A stretch of 64,000 bases of DNA, taken from contig NZ_LRUF01000008.1 in the NCBI RefSeq assembly GCF_001550155.1, forward strand, positions 434,001 through 498,000, written 5' to 3'. This DNA is from Pseudoalteromonas arabiensis. GTDB taxonomy: Bacteria; Pseudomonadota; Gammaproteobacteria; Enterobacterales; Alteromonadaceae. The notes below the pieces were generated by a model, which saw only the letters and a program-made list of their open reading frames with translations, made no database searches and had not been told where the DNA came from. Position 1 is the stretch's first letter. Each line of letters starts with the position of its first letter. Both the position numbers and the translations under genes were made by a program. Below, piece after piece: positions 34,538 to 43,897 of the stretch.

Positions 34538-37414
34538 CTATTTTTGGAATTGGATTCCTTTGTAATAGGTCTCTAAGTTATCAACTTTAATCTGATTTTC
34601 CAGGTCAGCGAATGGCTTGTTCGCAAATTTACTACCTCGCAGCTGAATATTCAAACGCGGTGCTTGGTCATTTAACATCGTTTTCTTATAATAATCTTTA
34701 AGATCGGCTAAGGTTACTTTTTCAACCTCAGCAATCAGTTTTTCTTTAGAATCGAAGTTAAAGTTTTCACGATACCAATCAGAGATTAACGGAGCCATTT
34801 CATCGCCAAGATTTTTAGGCTGCTCTTTTAAAGACACAAGCGTGGCGTTCTTAAGCTGCATAAAGGTGTCTTCAGTCATATTATCAAGCTCAACTGCGTA
34901 TTGCTTTTTAAATTCATCAAAACGCGCTTGCATTTCTTTTGGACCTTTAACTGGCGTTTGGATATAAAGCCCCAGCGCTGAATAATCTTCAATCGGACGA
35001 GCTAGAGCGCCGACCGCATAGGCAAGTTGTTCTTCAGTACGTAGCTTATCAAAAGCGACTGTTCTGAAGTGGTTTTGTAACACTTGAGCTTGTGCTTGCT
35101 GCTTATAACCTGGGGTCGGGTGAACAACCATATCGATAACTGCAACGTCAGCGACAATAATATCTTTTTGTAACACAATGCGCTCACCTAGCTTCGGCAA
35201 CCACGCTTTGCTGCGAGCAAAGTCAGATTTTTTATGAGTCTGAGGTAAGATAGCAATCAATTTATTAGCAATCGAGTTCACATCGTCTTGATTATAGTTA
35301 CCGAAGGAAAATACACGGAGATCATTAGCGGCAAGTGTCGATTGTTTAATCGCAGCAAAATCAGCGAGTGTTAATGCATTAGCTGCTGCAATTAAGGTTT
35401 CCGTATCAAATTTACCGCTTCGTGTTAATTTCGAGTATTCTCCAAACGCTTGATAGAAAGGAAACTGTTGCTGTTGGTTCAATAAATCACGCTTATAGCG
35501 GTCTATTGCTTGTTCAAAGCCTTCTTTAGATACGTCTAACTGTAAGTTTTCAAGTGCTTGTGCCAATAAAACATCTTGTTTATCAGTAAAGCCACTTAAA
35601 GATAGAACCAGACCATTACTAGGCTGTAGCCCTAAACTCATACCTGCAACAGCCGCTTCTGTGCTTAATTTACTCTGCTGCAAGTTATAGATATCTGCCC
35701 AAACTGAGTAAAGTACCTGTGCCTTTGCATCAACCAATGCGTCAGGAGTATTGATATAAACCTCAACAAGACCTTTTGGTTGCTCTGCAAATTGTTGACT
35801 TGCTTGACGCCATACCTTAACTCCCTGCTCATCAAACACCAGTTCAGGGTGGTCTTGTTGTTTAAATTCAGCTGTTTTAATTGCAAAGCTTTCAGGTAGT
35901 AAGCGGTTTACAGTTGGTAGAGCTAATTCAAACTGACTAGGCTTGTTCCAACTTGCAATTTCTTCTTCACTAATATCTTCTATGCGGTATTTGCCATCAT
36001 AAAAATGAAGCTGCGAATCAGTGTCTTCTTGCTTTGATATATACCAAATACGAAGAGTATCTTCATTTAATTGCGATAACACATTTTGCACAGCATCAGC
36101 ATCAAATTTTGCAAAATAATAAGGTGCATTGATTGCATTATTCACAGGGAATTTCTGCATACTATCGGTCAAGTTGCTGACATAACTAAACTCGTCGCCT
36201 TTTTCTAAAAATTGAAACTCATTATTCAAAGAAGTTCGAATTTCATTGAAGTATTTACTATCAACACCCTGCTCTTTGATTAATGCAATGTACTGCATGA
36301 TAGTCGCAACTATTTCTTCACGGTTTTGCATGCCAGAATCAGTCAACTCAATATTAACTTTAAGGCTGCCATAGTTGCCATATTGAGTCGGCGCATCGCT
36401 TGCAGATAAATGCGAAACCCAGCCTTTATCTCTGAGGATTTGTGCAGGGCTGCCTTGCATTTCATTACTAAGTAAATAAGACACAAAGCGATTTGGTTTA
36501 ACAGCGAACTCAGCGCTGTTGTCTTTAATAGTAAACTCCAACTCTAATTGTTTAACATCTTCATTTGGGGAGTAATAAACACGTTTACCGCCAGCCTTAC
36601 TAAAGTCGAGCTTATCAGTCACAGTTGGCTTTTCTATCTGCTTATTCTCAATGTCTGCAAAATACTGCTTCGCTTTTGCTTCCATTTCAGCAAGCGGCCG
36701 ATTTGAAATCATCGCTACTTTCATGATGTTAGACGAGTAATACTTGTTATAAAAAGCCACGGTTTCTTTATGAAGATTACTGCCCTCTTTATCGCCTAAT
36801 GTTTCTAGATTACCTATTAAGAATCTGTTTGCAGGATGATCCCCCATCATTTGGCGAGCAAGCTTAAACTGACCGAAAAAATCCATTTCACGACGCATTG
36901 ACCATTCTGCATTTACGGCATTTTTTTCTTTGTCAGTATATTCAGGATACAGCTTGGGCGATTTGAAAAAATCAGCAAAGCGATCAAGTGCTTCATCGTA
37001 TGCATCGTTGTTCACTTTAAACATGTAATTAGTGATATCTAACCAAGTGTAGGCGTTATGAGCTCCACCGTTTTTAGTCATAAAATCACTATACCCCTTA
37101 GTATCAGGATATCTTTCTGTACCAAGAAAAAGCATATGCTCCAAATAGTGAGCCATTCCCTGCTGACTCATAGGGTCGTGCAACAAACCAACCCCAACAC
37201 TCAATGCAGCAGCTGATTTTTCGGCACTTGGATCCGAGATTAAAATCACATCAATTTCATTGGCTAACTTGAGGGTTTTATATTCGCGGGTGTCATTAGG
37301 ACTAACAATAAGCGATTCTGGAATTAGGTTTGTGTTGGTAGTTTGATTTGGTGTTGAACTACATCCAGCTAAAACGGCAAATGCAATAGCACTCAGGCCC
37401 ATTATTTTTTTCAT
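34538..37414 (-). CDS. M16-family zinc metallopeptidase lipoprotein (pitrilysin/insulinase-like)
   Basis: A 958-residue lipoprotein (lipobox LAGC, Cys18). The inverted zinc motif HYLEHMLFLGT (HxxEH) is followed about 75 residues later by NAEWSMRRE, supplying the third zinc-binding Glu. This is the pitrilysin plan with four M16 half-domains; only the first is catalytic. It degrades peptides in the periplasm, attached to a membrane. Length matches the E. coli protease III (962). Single gene. Confidence 0.92.
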   Translation of the reverse strand: MKKIMGLSAIAFAVLAGCSSTPNQTTNTNLIPESLIVSPNDTREYKTLKLANEIDVILISDPSAEKSAAALSVGVGLLHDPMSQQGMAHYLEHMLFLGTERYPDTKGYSDFMTKNGGAHNAYTWLDITNYMFKVNNDAYDEALDRFADFFKSPKLYPEYTDKEKNAVNAEWSMRREMDFFGQFKLARQMMGDHPANRFLIGNLETLGDKEGSNLHKETVAFYNKYYSSNIMKVAMISNRPLAEMEAKAKQYFADIENKQIEKPTVTDKLDFSKAGGKRVYYSPNEDVKQLELEFTIKDNSAEFAVKPNRFVSYLLSNEMQGSPAQILRDKGWVSHLSASDAPTQYGNYGSLKVNIELTDSGMQNREEIVATIMQYIALIKEQGVDSKYFNEIRTSLNNEFQFLEKGDEFSYVSNLTDSMQKFPVNNAINAPYYFAKFDADAVQNVLSQLNEDTLRIWYISKQEDTDSQLHFYDGKYRIEDISEEEIASWNKPSQFELALPTVNRLLPESFAIKTAEFKQQDHPELVFDEQGVKVWRQASQQFAEQPKGLVEVYINTPDALVDAKAQVLYSVWADIYNLQQSKLSTEAAVAGMSLGLQPSNGLVLSLSGFTDKQDVLLAQALENLQLDVSKEGFEQAIDRYKRDLLNQQQQFPFYQAFGEYSKLTRSGKFDTETLIAAANALTLADFAAIKQSTLAANDLRVFSFGNYNQDDVNSIANKLIAILPQTHKKSDFARSKAWLPKLGERIVLQKDIIVADVAVIDMVVHPTPGYKQQAQAQVLQNHFRTVAFDKLRTEEQLAYAVGALARPIEDYSALGLYIQTPVKGPKEMQARFDEFKKQYAVELDNMTEDTFMQLKNATLVSLKEQPKNLGDEMAPLISDWYRENFNFDSKEKLIAEVEKVTLADLKDYYKKTMLNDQAPRLNIQLRGSKFANKPFADLENQIKVDNLETYYKGIQFQK

Positions 37415-37582
37415 TATTTCGTATCCATTAGAAATTGACTCTATTTTTATTTATCATGTGCTTATACAGGTCGCAATTCAATGCTTATTAGGGTATAGAC
37501 TCTAAAAACTTTGTAACACATTGTGAAAAACAAGTACTTACGGCTCGAATTTCAACAAAATAACTATAACAAAGGATGAACT

Positions 37583-37996
37583 ATGGAAAAGTGGCTAATT
37601 GCAGCAATGTTCACTCAGGTATTACTCACATTCTCTATCATGGTGATTATGGGACGGCGCCGTTTCACTGCGGCAAGAAATAAAGTCATAAAAATGCAAG
37701 ACTTTTTAACAATGGAATTAGATAAGGCAGGTTCAGAGGTTAGAGTCGCAGATCGAAACTTTATAAACCAGTTTGAAATGCCGATTCTGTTTTTCATTGC
37801 CTGTTTAACTGCTTTACAAGTTCACGCAGCTGGGTTTGTATTTGTAATTCTTGCATGGCTTTATGTCGGGCTAAGATTACTGCACAGTGTAATTCACCTA
37901 ACAACAAACACACTAAAGCTACGTTATTATAGCTTTGTTGTCAGTAGCTTTGTCATGCTTATCATGTGGTTAATAATTCTAATAAGAATTTTTTAA
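37583..37996 (+). CDS. MAPEG-family membrane protein
   Basis: A 137-residue protein with four hydrophobic segments. The MAPEG-like core is NQFEMPILFFIACL and WLYVGLRLLHSVIHL, the E/N-x-x-E and R-x-x-H patterns of the family. Eukaryotic members conjugate glutathione or make eicosanoids; the bacterial function is unclear. The ribosome site is AAAGGA. It ends just before a palindrome and a 16-bp tandem repeat. Confidence 0.85.
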   Translation: MEKWLIAAMFTQVLLTFSIMVIMGRRRFTAARNKVIKMQDFLTMELDKAGSEVRVADRNFINQFEMPILFFIACLTALQVHAAGFVFVILAWLYVGLRLLHSVIHLTTNTLKLRYYSFVVSSFVMLIMWLIILIRIF

Positions 37997-38020
37997 GGCG
38001 CAAATTGCGCCTTACATTAC

Positions 38021-38084
38021 CTTCTAAAGTATAAACCTTCCAAGGTATGAAGCTTCTACTGTATAAATTTTCTACGGTATAAAA
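38021..38084. repeat. Four imperfect 16-bp tandem repeats
   Basis: Units at 38021-38036, 38037-38052, 38053-38068 and 38069-38084 follow the pattern CTTCTAnnGTATAAAn. The last two units cover the final codons and stop of the cyclophilin gene on the minus strand. The second unit is the most diverged. Confidence 0.65.
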
Positions 38085-38802
38085 CGCTGGCTGCCAAAAT
38101 CGACATCAGCCAAGCCATTGAGCCACTGCTTGAACCAGAATCGCCGCCCTTGTTATCATCACTGTCTATTAATGTATTTTCAACTGGTGACAAACCTGCT
38201 GATGAATCAGGGTTTTCATCAATGACAACAACACTGTTAATAGTCACTAAATTTTCACCATTAAAGCCTGCGGTTGTTTCTGGGCATTGATCTTTGCTTA
38301 AACCGACAACGGGAATTTCTCCGCAGTGCACAAGATCAGTGATTTTAGTCAGTACATCAAAGCTTTCTTGTGTAATCTCGCCAAACACTGTGAAACCACC
38401 ATTTTGCACATCTAAATTAGCGCTATTATCTTTTAGGTTGAAGAACCATTGGCTGGTGGCACTGTTTGCGTTACCACTTTGTTTAGCCATAGCAATGGTT
38501 CCTTTTACGTTAGATAGGACTGGCTCATTCGAAATCGCAGCTTTCTTATCAATTGCTGTAAAATCTGTTTCGAATGAAAAGCCACCGCCTTGTACTACAA
38601 ATTTATCTACTGAACGGTGAATAATACTTCCATCATACGAGCCATCTGACACATATTCTAAAAAGTTCGCAACCGTTATAGGTGCGTGTTGATCATAGAG
38701 GTTTACAGTAACTGTACCTTGATTCGTTTGCATTTCTACAATGGTTGCATTGGCTTGAAAACCAATTACGAGTAACGCAGACGCGAACAAATTTTTTTTC
38801 AT
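38056..38802 (-). CDS. Secreted cyclophilin-type peptidyl-prolyl isomerase with GlyGly-CTERM-like tail
   Basis: A 248-residue protein from the ATG at 38802, chosen for AGGAAGAG upstream; the frame is open 29 codons farther. The signal peptide ends near FQANA. The cyclophilin domain shows VNLYDQHAPITVANFLEYV, IIHRSVDKFVVQGGG, AMAKQSGNANSATSQWFFNL and GFTVFGEI. After an acidic linker, GGDSGSSSG leads to a hydrophobic stretch and RRK, the pattern of the GlyGly-CTERM / rhombosortase sorting signal. It is probably exported and processed to the cell surface. Confidence 0.88.
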   Translation of the reverse strand: MKKNLFASALLVIGFQANATIVEMQTNQGTVTVNLYDQHAPITVANFLEYVSDGSYDGSIIHRSVDKFVVQGGGFSFETDFTAIDKKAAISNEPVLSNVKGTIAMAKQSGNANSATSQWFFNLKDNSANLDVQNGGFTVFGEITQESFDVLTKITDLVHCGEIPVVGLSKDQCPETTAGFNGENLVTINSVVVIDENPDSSAGLSPVENTLIDSDDNKGGDSGSSSGSMAWLMSILAASVLYRRKFIQ

Positions 38803-39043
38803 TGTCTCTTCCTGATAGTTTTTATTTTGAGATGAAGAGGTTAAATAAAAACTATCGGTTATTAAATAGAGGAAAGAATTGTTACACAAAACACATCAAG
38901 TTAATTACATGTTAATTACACTTGTTTACATTGTATATTCATTAAAGTTATAGAAATTAAATAAATTAAAGCCAAATCGTCTTATCAAATTAGCTGAGTT
39001 TGTTAGTATTTACACGAAAACAATGAACACATAGGAATAAACC

Positions 39044-39241
39044 ATGGCGAATAAAGAAAGCGCTATTTGCGATTTTGGCCTACACCAAGGTGAGCCTTAC
39101 AGTCAATTACCGGCCAGTTTTTTAAACTGGATGGTAGGTAATAATCATCAAAAATCACACTATGCTGAGCAAGAGCTTCAACGACGTCAATTAGCTGCCA
39201 CAGGTGAGTTAAATTTTGAAAATGGCAATAAAAATTATTAA
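39044..39241 (+). CDS. DUF3820-like small protein
   Basis: A 65-residue protein. The pattern CDFGLHQGEPYSQLPASFLNWM matches the compact FGKhxGxxhxxLPxxYLxWM core of DUF3820 proteins, which resemble a fragment of exonuclease-type nucleotide-binding domains. A charged helix follows. The function is unknown. It has an AGGAA ribosome site. It is monocistronic. Confidence 0.6.
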   Translation: MANKESAICDFGLHQGEPYSQLPASFLNWMVGNNHQKSHYAEQELQRRQLAATGELNFENGNKNY

Positions 39242-39316
39242 AAGTCATTTAATTTAAACCTAAGTCGTTTAAACTAAGCGCATAATTAACCTACTGCTTT
39301 AATATGGCAAACAATT

Positions 39317-40924
39317 ATGCGTTTTATTATTTTATCGTCGCTGCTGTTTTCATTAACCGCTTGCAGCACTTTTCAAGAAAAAGATACCAATCCTCAGTAT
39401 TTTACTCTTTTACATACTAATGATAATCATGGTCGTTTTTGGCATAACGAACACGGTGAGTATGGTATGGCAGCCCGTAAAACACTGATAGATCAATTAA
39501 GAGCAGATGCAAAAGCTCAAGGACATGCTGTTTTATTACTTTCGGGTGGTGATATCAATACAGGCATTCCGGAGTCTGATCTGCAACATGCAGAACCTGA
39601 TTTCAAAGGTATGTCACTCATAGGCTACGATGCAATGGCAATTGGTAATCATGAGTTCGATAATCCACTCGCCGTCCTTGATCAGCAACAAAAGTGGTCA
39701 AACTTCCCATTTTTATCGGCCAATATTATCGATAAAGAAACTGGCGAAGCACGTTATCAAGGCTATAAAGTGTTTGACAAGAATGGGCTTAAAATTGCTG
39801 TAATAGGTTTAACGACAACTGACACGGCTAAAATAGGCAACCCGCAATATATTGGCGGTCTTGATTTTAAAGATCCAACCCAAGTTGCTGCAAACCTAGC
39901 ACCTAAGTTAAAAGCTCAATATCAACCTGATATTACTATCGCCGTCACTCACATGGGCCATTATGTAGATGCTAATTTCGGTATCAACGCGCCTGGTGAT
40001 GTAACGATGGCACGTAACCTTCCTGAAGGGACGCTTGATATTATTGTTGGTGGGCATTCGCAAGAACCCGTTTGTATGTCAAGTGCAAATGTTCTCGATA
40101 AGGACTTTGCGCCTGGTAAAGAGTGTAAACCAGATCAACAAAATGGTACTTGGATTATGCAGGCTCATGAGTGGGGTAAGTATGTCGGTAAAGCCGAATT
40201 TAAATTAGAAAATGAGCAATTAACTTTACTAAGTTATGAATTAATCCCTGTGAACTTATATACCACAAATAAACAGGGCAAAAAGCAGCTTGCCGGTGAC
40301 TATATTGAACCTGATAAGACAGTCCAAGATGTACTTGCGGTTTATCAGAAAAAAGGCGCAGCTCAGATTGCGGGCAAGATTGGCTCAGTCGATGCTAAAC
40401 TTGAAGGCGACCGCAGCAAAGCACGCTACGAGCAGGTTAATCTTGCTCGTGTAATTATCGCCGCGCAAATGCAATCTGTTGGAGCTGATTTTGGCTTGAT
40501 CAGTGGCGGTGGTATTCGGGATAGCATTCAAGCAGGTGATGTTAGTTATAAAGATATTTTGAAAGTTCACCCTTTCAAAAACCGCATTACTTACATTGAT
40601 ATAACAGGAAAAGAACTGTTCGATTATCTGTCAGTTGTGACCTCATTCCCACCGGACTCAGGCGCTTATTTACAGTACCATAAACTTAGTTTTAGTAGGC
40701 AAGATGGGCAGCTCAACGATGTGAAAATTAATGGTAAGGCACTCGATATGGACAAAACTTATCGTATGAGTATCAATAGCTACAACGCATCAGGGGGCGA
40801 CGGGTACCCGACATTGACAAATAAGTCTGGATTCGTAAGTACAGATGACACGGATGCCCAAGCATTGAAGCGCTTCTTCGAAGAAAATAACCCTTTAACA
40901 GCGGCTGATTACGCACCTAAATAA
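39317..40924 (+). CDS. 5'-nucleotidase / UshA-family metallophosphatase lipoprotein
   Basis: A 535-residue lipoprotein (lipobox LTAC, Cys16). The N-terminal calcineurin-like metallophosphatase domain has LLHTNDNHGRFW, LSGGDINTG, AIGNHEFDNP, VTHMG and VGGHSQEP. The C-terminal 5'-nucleotidase substrate domain includes SGGGIRDSIQAG, PFKNRITYIDITG and SYNASGGDGYP. It dephosphorylates nucleotides (and often UDP-sugars) outside the cytoplasm. The nearby nuclease and TonB receptors hint at nucleotide scavenging. Confidence 0.92.
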   Translation: MRFIILSSLLFSLTACSTFQEKDTNPQYFTLLHTNDNHGRFWHNEHGEYGMAARKTLIDQLRADAKAQGHAVLLLSGGDINTGIPESDLQHAEPDFKGMSLIGYDAMAIGNHEFDNPLAVLDQQQKWSNFPFLSANIIDKETGEARYQGYKVFDKNGLKIAVIGLTTTDTAKIGNPQYIGGLDFKDPTQVAANLAPKLKAQYQPDITIAVTHMGHYVDANFGINAPGDVTMARNLPEGTLDIIVGGHSQEPVCMSSANVLDKDFAPGKECKPDQQNGTWIMQAHEWGKYVGKAEFKLENEQLTLLSYELIPVNLYTTNKQGKKQLAGDYIEPDKTVQDVLAVYQKKGAAQIAGKIGSVDAKLEGDRSKARYEQVNLARVIIAAQMQSVGADFGLISGGGIRDSIQAGDVSYKDILKVHPFKNRITYIDITGKELFDYLSVVTSFPPDSGAYLQYHKLSFSRQDGQLNDVKINGKALDMDKTYRMSINSYNASGGDGYPTLTNKSGFVSTDDTDAQALKRFFEENNPLTAADYAPK

Positions 40925-40933
40925 ACAAACGAT

Positions 40934-40956
40934 GGGAAGTCGTATAGCTACTTCCC
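40934..40956. terminator. Hairpin between convergent 5'-nucleotidase and membrane-protein genes
   Basis: GGGAAGT (40934-40940) pairs with ACTTCCC (40950-40956). It covers the stop codon of the minus-strand gene. The flanking T-run is poor, so it is a weak terminator at best. Confidence 0.35.
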
Positions 40957-41895
40957 TATTACTTCGATATCATCACAGGAAATTGCTTTTAAACCATAGT
41001 GATGTAATCGGGAGCGAGAACCTTCACCATGAGCTTTGGGAGGGTAATATATTTCCTTAAGCTCAGGGTCATCTTGCCAAACGTCATCCAGTGCAGCCCT
41101 AATTTCACTTAACGTTTTCTCAAGGCTATTAGTAAAGTTCGGACGTTTTCTAATTGTATGACCAAGCTCAACTAAACGATAAAAATATTTATTAGCAAGA
41201 TTTAACAACTCATCTGGTACATCTTTATTTTGATTAAGCACAACATCAGGATATTGGATACAAAACTCAACCAAGGCTAAATAAAAACATAATGGCTTAT
41301 TTGCTAGCGCAACTGACTTTGTTTCAAGTGCAGTTGATGAAAATGTTTTCGTGTTTAAGTCGACAACGAGCTTAGGTGTCTCAGCAAGTATTTGTTCATC
41401 ATCTGCTGTCGCTTCTACTGCACTATAAAATGACCGTCTGCTCTGACTAACTAAATAGGTAAATAGCGACGCGATTAGAAGCACAATAATTAAAACGACA
41501 ATATCAGACTTTACTAATAGATTTTTGTTTAAAATAAAAGTAACCGACAAACTTCTTTTCGGGGTTTGTAATTGAGTTGATATACGTTCCCCTTGCACTT
41601 TTGAATTTGTAATACCTTCGATAGAATAAACCACAATGCCAGATTGGTTAATACGTGCATTCAACTGAGTAATGTAATTGGAAACCATTTCTTTACTGCC
41701 TGAGTGCTTTAAAAAATCATCAGGTAAGTTTAAGTAGTTCAAATCGAGTGCGATTCTGCTTTGTACCTTTGCAACAGACAATTCATTATTCATCTGCGTT
41801 TTGTAAAATTTTGCAATATAGAAACTTGCAACTAACAATACTGTTGTTAACAAAAACACGATTACATAAAAAAGTTTATCTTTACTTAGAAGCAT
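40948..41895 (-). CDS. Two-span membrane protein with cytoplasmic domain, possible sensor-regulator (unrecognised)
   Basis: A 315-residue protein. N-terminal span (about residues 9-28), a roughly 100-residue periplasmic domain, a second span (IVVLIIVLLIASLFTYLV, about 131-148) and a cytoplasmic domain of about 165 residues. The cytoplasmic part begins with a beta-strand-like PKLVVDLNTKTFSS, has two long helices and ends SRLHHYGLKAISCDDIEVIG. This order is loosely like a ToxR/OmpR winged helix, but no convincing recognition helix was identified, so DNA binding is only a guess. It overlaps the upstream binding-protein gene by 14 bases. No known family recognised. Confidence 0.6.
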   Translation of the reverse strand: MLLSKDKLFYVIVFLLTTVLLVASFYIAKFYKTQMNNELSVAKVQSRIALDLNYLNLPDDFLKHSGSKEMVSNYITQLNARINQSGIVVYSIEGITNSKVQGERISTQLQTPKRSLSVTFILNKNLLVKSDIVVLIIVLLIASLFTYLVSQSRRSFYSAVEATADDEQILAETPKLVVDLNTKTFSSTALETKSVALANKPLCFYLALVEFCIQYPDVVLNQNKDVPDELLNLANKYFYRLVELGHTIRKRPNFTNSLEKTLSEIRAALDDVWQDDPELKEIYYPPKAHGEGSRSRLHHYGLKAISCDDIEVIGK

Positions 41896-42784
41896 CGACG
41901 ACCTCGACTGAGTGCTTATTTGAATCGCTTTTACAATCCCAAAATGATTCTACATGATTAAAGTAATGGGAGCTTTGATTGCGCGCTAAGTCCGTGAGGC
42001 GAGCTTGAACAGCACACAAAAGGTCGGTGTTCTCATCTTGCATTTTTAAATACCAACGGCTACCACTAACATTATCTCTTATTGGCGTGATGTAATTAAC
42101 CGAAAAACTAGCTTGGTCACTGTCTTGCCAATAGGATGAAATTAAGTCAACTTGACCACTGGCCAGTAATTCTCTTAGCTCAGTATGAGAGCTGGCATAA
42201 GTGATATTTAAATTTTCTAAATTTATGTCTAATGTTTTAAAAAGTTGTTTCGGTAATATGTGACCCGAACGGCTTGTGGGGTAATCCAATAAGCCAATAC
42301 GCTTATCTAAAAAGTACGACTTTTCAATTCGGGGCTTTTCTTTACTCGAAATGAGGTATGCAGTGTAATCAGGGAATCCTACAACGGCTTGATAATTATA
42401 AGTAGATTGCGCCATGAAGGCGTCAATTAAATTCTCTTTTGCAAGAATTAAATCAGCGATCCCTTTGCCTAAAAACTCGATGGAATCTGATGTTTTATAA
42501 CCCCAGTAAGACGTAACCCTACCGTATTGTTTACGAATGGTTAAATCATCACACAAGGATATTGCCACATCCTCAGCGAGTGTCTTTGCGGATACATAAA
42601 CGACAAGTTCGTTTAAATTGCTGTCTGACTTTGTATTGCAGGTATACGAAGTTTCAATAAACGATTTTAAGTCAGGTGCCACTGGTTTTCCCTGCATAAA
42701 ACCAATGCAGAAAAACAAAATAATAGACAGAAACAAAAATGTAACAATCGATGATTTTTTTATTAATATAGTTCTTAAACTCAA
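41882..42784 (-). CDS. Membrane-anchored PhnD/SBP-like periplasmic binding protein (sensor partner)
   Basis: A 300-residue protein with an N-terminal hydrophobic segment (IVTFLFLSIILFFCIGF, about residues 13-29) without a clear cleavage site, so it may remain membrane-anchored. The remainder has binding-protein features: LVVYVSAKTLAEDVA, GKGIADLILAKENL and a late LRELLASGQVDLISSYWQ, the pattern of PhnD-like or family-3 ligand-binding lobes. There is no ABC permease nearby. It is translationally coupled to the two-span membrane protein gene, suggesting ligand sensing rather than import (inference). Confidence 0.6.
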   Translation of the reverse strand: MSLRTILIKKSSIVTFLFLSIILFFCIGFMQGKPVAPDLKSFIETSYTCNTKSDSNLNELVVYVSAKTLAEDVAISLCDDLTIRKQYGRVTSYWGYKTSDSIEFLGKGIADLILAKENLIDAFMAQSTYNYQAVVGFPDYTAYLISSKEKPRIEKSYFLDKRIGLLDYPTSRSGHILPKQLFKTLDINLENLNITYASSHTELRELLASGQVDLISSYWQDSDQASFSVNYITPIRDNVSGSRWYLKMQDENTDLLCAVQARLTDLARNQSSHYFNHVESFWDCKSDSNKHSVEVVDASK

Positions 42785-43001
42785 TTTTACTAACCACTTG
42801 CTCGCGCTAGTCTCTATTTGAACAATTATTCTTACTTATTACAACAAGTAATTTTACTTAAACATTCTAACCAGCTGATTTTATTGCTTTATGAACAAGA
42901 AATTATGAATCTTATTGAGTCCTTTCTATTTATCTCAAAATTCAGGAGAATTGGCGCCAGAAAATTTGATTAAGCAAACATTCACTTTGGACGCTCAACC
43001 A

Positions 43002-43865
43002 ATGTTACTAAAAACAATGAAGATGTTGCTGTTAACTACACCAGTAATTTCAGTTTTATCCGCAGCCCCTGCACATGCTTGGGGTCAAAATGGCCATCGA
43101 ATTGTTGGTGAATTAGCAGCAATGCATATTACCGACACCACTCGAGACGCCTTAGTTCCATTACTTGATGGTGAATCACTCCCTCAAATAGCCACATGGG
43201 CTGATGAAATGCGCTCTGCACCAGAAAAATTCTGGCAAAAAAAGTCATCACGCTGGCACTATATAAACTTTGCTGAAGATGATGCAAAACCTGCCTATGA
43301 CGCTCATGCTCACCATAATAAAGAAACAGTTGCAGATATCCTTGAAGGTATCGAATATTCAATTTCAGTATTAAAAAACGAAAAAGCATCATTAGCTGAA
43401 AAACAATTTGCATTACGCTTTTTAGTACACCTTGTTGGTGATAGCCACCAACCTTTCCATGCTGGTCGCAGCGAAGACCGTGGTGGCAATCGCATTTCTG
43501 TCACATTCTTCGGGCAAGATACAAACCTACACAGCCTTTGGGATACTAAATTAATAGAAAACGAAAACTTATCTTACACAGAGTTTGCCAAGTTCGTTGA
43601 CACATCTAACCAAGCATTAATCTCAGATTACCTTGCGAGCTCTCCGAGTGATTGGTTGATTGAGTCAAACAACATTGCTAATTCACTCTATAAAGAAAAT
43701 GAAACAAATGTAAGTTACAGTTATATCTATAAAAATTTACCAATTGTAAAAACTCGCCTACAACAAGGCGGGATTAGATTAGCCGGTTTATTAAACTCAC
43801 TATTTGATAAATCAGCAAAACCGTTAGTAAAGGCACTTAAGATGCCTGCTAGCAGTGAACTATAA
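43002..43865 (+). CDS. Secreted S1/P1-type nuclease
   Basis: About 287 residues from the ATG at 43002; the frame is open to 42915 and ATG 43017 is also possible. The signal peptide ends SAAPAHA, so the mature protein begins WGQNGHRIVGELA. Trp1 and the following His coordinate zinc in S1/P1 nucleases. More zinc ligands appear in SRWHYINFAEDD, RFLVHLVGDSHQPFHAG and SLWDTKLIE. It cleaves single-stranded DNA/RNA and releases phosphate from 3'-nucleotides in the periplasm or medium. It sits upstream of two TonB receptors. Confidence 0.9.
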   Translation: MLLKTMKMLLLTTPVISVLSAAPAHAWGQNGHRIVGELAAMHITDTTRDALVPLLDGESLPQIATWADEMRSAPEKFWQKKSSRWHYINFAEDDAKPAYDAHAHHNKETVADILEGIEYSISVLKNEKASLAEKQFALRFLVHLVGDSHQPFHAGRSEDRGGNRISVTFFGQDTNLHSLWDTKLIENENLSYTEFAKFVDTSNQALISDYLASSPSDWLIESNNIANSLYKENETNVSYSYIYKNLPIVKTRLQQGGIRLAGLLNSLFDKSAKPLVKALKMPASSEL

Positions 43866-43897
43866 ACCAACAAACCTCTAACACGGGAAATAACATA

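Noticed and set aside
37994..38014. Palindrome TAAGGCGCAA/TTGCGCCTTA after the MAPEG gene as a terminator
   Set aside because: No T-run follows on either strand, so it was not annotated as a terminator; it may still be one of weak type.
38021..38084. Possible CRISPR array
   Set aside because: Units are directly adjacent 16-bp repeats with no spacers, and no cas genes are present.
42915..43001. Longer N-terminus for the S1/P1 nuclease
   Set aside because: The extra residues would precede the signal peptide core; an AGGAG near a TTG at 42951 is too close to be convincing, so the ATG at 43002 was used, with uncertainty.
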